Source: Streptomyces sp. A0958
Lineage (GTDB): Bacteria; Actinomycetota; Actinomycetes; Streptomycetales; Streptomycetaceae
Direction of reading: 5' to 3'
Length of the DNA: 64,000 nt
Assembly: GCF_004795035.1 (NCBI RefSeq)
Contig: NZ_SSBK01000006.1
Coordinates: forward strand, 62,001 to 126,000
Made by a program: the position numbers and the translations under genes. Every line of letters starts with the position of its first letter. Positions within the stretch are counted from its first letter, which is position 1. A model generated the notes under the pieces. That model was not told where the DNA came from. It ran no database searches and saw only the letters and a program-made list of their open reading frames with translations. Positions 59,373 to 64,000 of the stretch are shown one piece after another.

Positions 59373-62300
59373 ATGCAGTGGGGTGGGGGCGTCGATGCGA
59401 GACGCATGGGGCAGCGAACACGGCTGATAGCCGTCGCGCTGGTCGGTTTTCTCTTTGCAAGCTTGCTGGCTGGGCCTGTCGTGGCGGCAGCCGAGCTGCA
59501 TCTCGCGAAACTGGCAAGCAGTGATCCTGTACCGACAACCGCGGTGAGGAAGCAGCCCTCCTCGATACGCGATGTGACGCTTCAGCACCCGTGGAAGAAG
59601 CCCCAGGTGGCATGGCCGCAGCCTGGCACAGCCACAGCGGAGCTGACCCGATCCGGTTCCATCAAAGCGGGTTCGCTGCCGGTTCACCTGGCTTCCGGCC
59701 CGGGCAAGCAGCGAGAAGCAGGGAAGCAGGGGCCGGACAATGTCCAGGTCCAGGTGCTTGACCGCGCGGCCACGCAGGATCTGGGTGTCGACGGAATCGT
59801 GCTCGCGCTGCGGCCCACAAAGGGCGCCGAGGGCGTGGTGGACGTAAAGGTCGATTACTCCAGCTTCCGCAACGCCTACGGCGGTGACTGGGCCTCACGC
59901 CTCACTCTTCGCGAACTGCCGGCATGTGCCGCCACCTCCCCCGGCAAGATGGGATGCGCCGTAGGCCGCACGCTGCCCACGGAGAATGACACCAAGGCCG
60001 GTTCTCTGACCGCCCGGTTGGAGCTTCCGTCCGCGACTCCCGCCACGCAGGCCCGCGACCAACTCTCAGTACCTGTGGCGGCATCCAGCGCGAAGCTGGC
60101 TGTGGCCCAGGGAACCGTGCTCCTGGCCGCGACCGCGGCAGAGTCAGGACCCTCGGGCAGCTTCAAGGCGACTTCGCTCGCCCCCTCCGCGTCATGGTCG
60201 GCTGGCGGATCGAATGGCGCGTTCTCCTGGAACTACCCGCTTGCCGTCCCTGACGTTCCTGGTGAGACGGCACCGGATCTGAAGCTCGCCTACTCCTCGC
60301 AGTCGGTGGACGGGCGTACCGCCACGACGAACAACCAGGCCAACAACATCGGCGACGGATGGTCGATGGAGCCGGGCTACATCGAGCGCCAGTACATCTC
60401 CTGCACGGACGACACGAAGAACAGCAACACCACCGCCAAGGTCGGCGACCTGTGCTGGAAGAAGGACAACGCCGTCATCAACCTCGGCGGCCAGTCCAAC
60501 ACCTTGATCAAGGACACGGACTCCGGTGAGTGGCACCTGGAGAGCGACGACGGCACCAAGATCGTCAAGCTCACCAACACCGCACTCAAGAACGGTGACA
60601 ACGACGGGGAGTACTGGCGCGTCACCACCCCCGACGGCACCCGCTACTACTTCGGCTACAACCGCCCCAACGGCTGGGCCACCGGCAAGGACGAGACCAA
60701 CTCCACCTGGACCGTGCCCGTCTACGGGAACCAGTCCGGTGAGCCCTGCCACGCTACCGCGTTCAAGGACTCCTGGTGCCAGCAGGCATGGCGCTGGAAT
60801 CTCGACGCGGTCGTCGACCGGCACGGCGACGCCATGACGTACTACTGGGACAAGGAGTCCAACTACTACGGCCGCAACGTCAACCCGTCCACCGGTGACT
60901 CCACCGCCACCGTCTACGACCGCGGCGGCTCCCTCAAGCGCATCGAGTACGGCCTGCGCTCGGACAACTTCTACGCGAAGCCGGCGGCCAAGGTCGACTT
61001 CACCTTCTCCCCCCGCTGCCTGAGCGACTGCACTTTCGACAAGGCCCACGCGAAGAACTGGCCCGACGTCCCGTTCGATCGCTATTGTGCCTCGGGCACC
61101 GAGTGCAAGGACCGGTACTCCCCGTCCTTCTGGAGCCGCAACCGCATCACCAAGATCGACACTTCGGTACTGACCGGCGGTGCGTACAAGCCGGTCGACA
61201 CCTGGGCCCTGACCCATCAGTTCCCGGCCACCGGTGACGGCAGCGACCCGGCCCTGTGGCTGGCCTCCATCACCCGCACCGGCCACACCGGCACCGGCGA
61301 CGTCAAGCTGCCCGCGGTGACCTTCAAGGGCCAGACCCTGCGTAACCGCGTCGAGGGAGCAACCACCGGCGGAGACCCCGACCCCGTGCCGGCGATGTGG
61401 CGCTACCGCGTCTACGGCATCGAGACCGAATCGGGAAGCACCCTCGGCATCACCTACTCACCGGAGGACTGCAAGGCCGGAGACGTACCGGCCCCCGAGG
61501 ACAACAAGCGGCGCTGCTACCCCGTGAAGTGGTCACCGCCGGACGCCCCCGCCGCGAACTACGAGCCCTACCTCGACTGGTTCCACGCCTACGTCGTCAC
61601 TCAGATCCTCGAATCCGACAACACCGGTGGCGCGCCCGCCAAGGAGACCGACTACAGCTACCTGGACGGCATGGCCTGGGCCAAGTCCAAAGACGACGAG
61701 TTCACCAAGGCCAAGCACCTGACCTACAGCGACCGCAAGGGATACGGCCGCGTCCAGGTCCGCACCGGTGCCGCACCCGACAAGCAGACCCTCAAGGAGT
61801 ACCGCTACTTCAGGGGCATAGACGGAGCGACTGTCAAGGACCACAAAGGCACTGCGGTCACCGACAAGGAAGCCTTCGCCGGCATGACCCGCGAAGAAGC
61901 GGTCTACAACGGCGACGGCGGCAAGTTGGAGACCACGACCAGCTACGAACCGTGGCTGTCTGCGGCGACGGCCACCGAGACCCGCTCTGAGGACCTGCCT
62001 GCGCGCAAGGCGTACGCCACCGCCAGCGGCAACCAGGAATCGCGCACCGCCGTCGGCGACGACTGGCGCACCACCCGGATCGAGAGAACCTTCGACGGCA
62101 TAGGCCAGATCCTGACCGAGTCGGAGCTCGGTGACACCTCGAAGACCGGTGACGAGCAGTGCACCACCACTACCTACGCTCCCAACACGGCCAAAAACAT
62201 TCTCGGTCTCGTCTCCGAGGCGAAGACCGTCGCCAAGGCGTGCGGGACTCAGCCCGACCTGCCTGCGGACCTGATCTCGGTCCAGCGGAACTACTACGAC

Positions 62301-64000
62301 GGTGCGACCAGCCTCTCGACCGCTCCCGTCAAGGGTGACGTGACCCGGCTGGACGAACAGGACGCCAAGGGCACCGGCTACCTCACCACCGCCACCCACA
62401 CCTACGACCGGCACGGCCGCGAACTGACCGCGACCGACGCCCTCGGGAACAACACGAGCACCGCGTACACGCCTGCCACGACCGAGGCACCCACCTCGGT
62501 GAAGGTGACCAACGCGGCGAAGCACGAGACAACCACGTCCTATGATCCCGCCCGCGGGGTCGCCACTGCGGAGGTCGATCCGAACGGCAAGCAGACCGAC
62601 GCCACCTACGACGGCCTCGGCCGGCTGCTGAAGGTGTGGCAGCCGGGATGGGCCAAGGCCGGCCACGAGGACAAACCGTCCGTCGAGTACGCCTACACGA
62701 TCTCCCGTACCGCGGCGAACTCCGTTGCCACCAAGTCGCTCAAGCAGAACGGCGAGTACCGCACCACCTATCAGCTCTACGACGGTCTCCTGCGCGAGCG
62801 CCAGACTCAGGCGCCAGCCACCGGTACGCAGGACCGGATCATGACCGAGACGATGTACGACACCCGTGGCTGGGCCTGGCAGTCCTTCGCCGCCTACCGC
62901 GCGGCCGGGGCGCCTTCGGCCACGCTTGCGTCCACGACGGTGAACAAGGTTCCTGCCGCCACGCAGAACCTCTTCGACGGCACCGGACGCGTCACCAATG
63001 CCCTGTCGCTCAAGTACGGCGACGAGCAGTGGCGCACCAAGAAGGCCTACGAGGGTGACCGCACCACGGTGATCCCACCGAAGGGCGGCACCGCGTCGAC
63101 CACGGTGACCGATGCCCGCGGCCGCACAATCGCGCTGCTGGAGTACACCGACACCGCCCGCACCATGTCGCAGAAGACGACGTACGCCTACGGCAAGTAC
63201 GACGAGCCGTCGTCGGTCACCGACCCCGACGGCAACGTCTGGAAGTACACCTTCGACAGCCGCGGCCAGAAGACGGTGATCGACGACCCCGACCAGGGCG
63301 TGGCGCGCAATACCTACGACGACGAGGGCCGCCTCACCTCGGTCACCAACGCCCGTGGCATCACGCTGGCCACGCAGTACGACAAGCTCGGCCGCAAGAC
63401 CGCCGTCCAGCAGGGCGACACCGTCCTGGCCAAGTGGACGTACGACACGCTGGCCAAGGGCCAGCTCACCAGCAGCACCCGTTACGTGGACGGCGCCGCC
63501 TATACCACGGCAACCGACGCGTTCAACGACCGCTACCAGCCCACCTCCACCACGACCACGATCCCCTCCGCGGCCACCGGGCTCGCCGGCACGTACACCT
63601 GGACCCACGGCTACAGCTCCGAGACCGGCGCCACGCTCTGGACCCTGAACCCCGCCATCGGCAACATCCCCGCAGAACGGGTCACCACCAACTACAACAG
63701 CGACGACCTCCCCTTCCGCACCAGCGCCGCACTCGGCGCCCTGGTGTCCAACACCTCCTACGACGTGTACTCCCGGGTCCAGCGGCTTGAGTTCGGGGCC
63801 ACTCTGGGCAAGAAGGTTTACAAGACCCAGGTCTACGACGAGCACACCGGGCGCCTGACCCAGCAGCTCACCGACCGGGACCTCGCCCCGCAGCGAGTGG
63901 ACGACACCTCGTACTCCTACGACCCCTCCGGTAACGTCACCGGAGTGACCACGGCCAGCGGCCAGGACGCGCAAAAGTCCACCGACACCCAGTGCTTCAC
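59373..64000 (+). CDS. RHS/YD-repeat protein (partial, runs off the right edge)
   Basis: A large protein of more than 1540 residues in the window, without a stop before the end. A hydrophobic signal peptide (MGQRTRLIAVALVGFLFASL) begins at ATG 59406, with an alternative start at ATG 59373 that has GGGGG 9 nt upstream; I use 59373. The N-terminal 300 residues are an RHS-associated region (SWNYPLAVPDVPGE, KLAYSSQSVDG). From about 1000 on, YD-repeats appear (VTDPDGNVWKYTFDSRGQKT, TNARGITLATQYDKLGRKT). RHS proteins form cages carrying a variable C-terminal toxin in polymorphic toxin systems; that tip lies beyond the window. Confidence 0.85.
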   Translation, partial: MQWGGGVDARRMGQRTRLIAVALVGFLFASLLAGPVVAAAELHLAKLASSDPVPTTAVRKQPSSIRDVTLQHPWKKPQVAWPQPGTATAELTRSGSIKAGSLPVHLASGPGKQREAGKQGPDNVQVQVLDRAATQDLGVDGIVLALRPTKGAEGVVDVKVDYSSFRNAYGGDWASRLTLRELPACAATSPGKMGCAVGRTLPTENDTKAGSLTARLELPSATPATQARDQLSVPVAASSAKLAVAQGTVLLAATAAESGPSGSFKATSLAPSASWSAGGSNGAFSWNYPLAVPDVPGETAPDLKLAYSSQSVDGRTATTNNQANNIGDGWSMEPGYIERQYISCTDDTKNSNTTAKVGDLCWKKDNAVINLGGQSNTLIKDTDSGEWHLESDDGTKIVKLTNTALKNGDNDGEYWRVTTPDGTRYYFGYNRPNGWATGKDETNSTWTVPVYGNQSGEPCHATAFKDSWCQQAWRWNLDAVVDRHGDAMTYYWDKESNYYGRNVNPSTGDSTATVYDRGGSLKRIEYGLRSDNFYAKPAAKVDFTFSPRCLSDCTFDKAHAKNWPDVPFDRYCASGTECKDRYSPSFWSRNRITKIDTSVLTGGAYKPVDTWALTHQFPATGDGSDPALWLASITRTGHTGTGDVKLPAVTFKGQTLRNRVEGATTGGDPDPVPAMWRYRVYGIETESGSTLGITYSPEDCKAGDVPAPEDNKRRCYPVKWSPPDAPAANYEPYLDWFHAYVVTQILESDNTGGAPAKETDYSYLDGMAWAKSKDDEFTKAKHLTYSDRKGYGRVQVRTGAAPDKQTLKEYRYFRGIDGATVKDHKGTAVTDKEAFAGMTREEAVYNGDGGKLETTTSYEPWLSAATATETRSEDLPARKAYATASGNQESRTAVGDDWRTTRIERTFDGIGQILTESELGDTSKTGDEQCTTTTYAPNTAKNILGLVSEAKTVAKACGTQPDLPADLISVQRNYYDGATSLSTAPVKGDVTRLDEQDAKGTGYLTTATHTYDRHGRELTATDALGNNTSTAYTPATTEAPTSVKVTNAAKHETTTSYDPARGVATAEVDPNGKQTDATYDGLGRLLKVWQPGWAKAGHEDKPSVEYAYTISRTAANSVATKSLKQNGEYRTTYQLYDGLLRERQTQAPATGTQDRIMTETMYDTRGWAWQSFAAYRAAGAPSATLASTTVNKVPAATQNLFDGTGRVTNALSLKYGDEQWRTKKAYEGDRTTVIPPKGGTASTTVTDARGRTIALLEYTDTARTMSQKTTYAYGKYDEPSSVTDPDGNVWKYTFDSRGQKTVIDDPDQGVARNTYDDEGRLTSVTNARGITLATQYDKLGRKTAVQQGDTVLAKWTYDTLAKGQLTSSTRYVDGAAYTTATDAFNDRYQPTSTTTTIPSAATGLAGTYTWTHGYSSETGATLWTLNPAIGNIPAERVTTNYNSDDLPFRTSAALGALVSNTSYDVYSRVQRLEFGATLGKKVYKTQVYDEHTGRLTQQLTDRDLAPQRVDDTSYSYDPSGNVTGVTTASGQDAQKSTDTQCF

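Noticed and set aside
1..64000. tRNA or rRNA genes
   Set aside because: I saw no cloverleaf-like segment with a T-loop motif and no conserved rRNA core sequences.

Overview
The window is very GC-rich DNA, mostly about 70% G+C, with strong codon-position bias, many GTG starts, 1-4 nt stop/start overlaps and typical actinomycete gene families. It looks like a Streptomyces or close-relative chromosome, or possibly a large linear plasmid. I saw no rRNA, tRNA, CRISPR array, insertion sequence, integrase, relaxase or replication gene. All family calls come from reading motifs and gene order; no database search was run.

The left part (1-20.2 kb) is mainly housekeeping and accessory metabolism. It holds a TetR-MMPL exporter pair with paired palindromic operators, a tricorn-type protease, two DinB-like proteins, a secreted polysaccharide deacetylase, small secreted and lectin-like proteins, and a three-gene oxidation operon (Baeyer-Villiger-type monooxygenase, alpha/beta hydrolase, SDR) divergent from a MerR regulator. 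It ends with exodeoxyribonuclease III, an acetyltransferase probably read from a leaderless mRNA, and a NarL-type two-component system.

The centre (20.3-42.3 kb) is the striking region. A leftward block (20.3-27.9 kb) encodes type IV secretion or conjugation-like parts: a coupling-type ATPase, a VirB4-like ATPase, SCO6880-like and SCO6881-like membrane proteins, a VirB8-like protein and a two-TM pilin-like protein. A divergent rightward block (28.1-30.6 kb) adds a transglycosylase-M23 wall hydrolase and a lipoprotein. A rightward operon follows directly (30.8-42.3 kb), behind a candidate ECF-sigma promoter. It encodes a Tad/Flp pilus machine: CpaB-like SAF protein, CpaE/TadZ-like, CpaF/TadA, TadB, TadC, a candidate Flp pilin and three TadE/TadG-like proteins. 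It ends with an 1133-aa membrane protein that joins LysM repeats to a SARP-like BTAD region. The two machines abut with no DNA-processing genes, so together they could form one surface or secretion apparatus. That is an inference.

Downstream (42.3-53.3 kb) lie a 42-bp minisatellite, an uncharacterised 800-aa protein divergent from a NUDIX hydrolase and a 14-blade WD40 protein, an uncharacterised 614-aa protein, an ABC transporter operon and a small secreted protein. The right end (53.3-64 kb) looks less GC-rich. It holds a DUF1963-like protein, a degraded NUDIX-like gene with a possible gene remnant, and a divergent pair of large secreted proteins: a DNRLRE/FG-GAP protein and an RHS/YD-repeat protein that runs off the right edge before its C-terminal tip.
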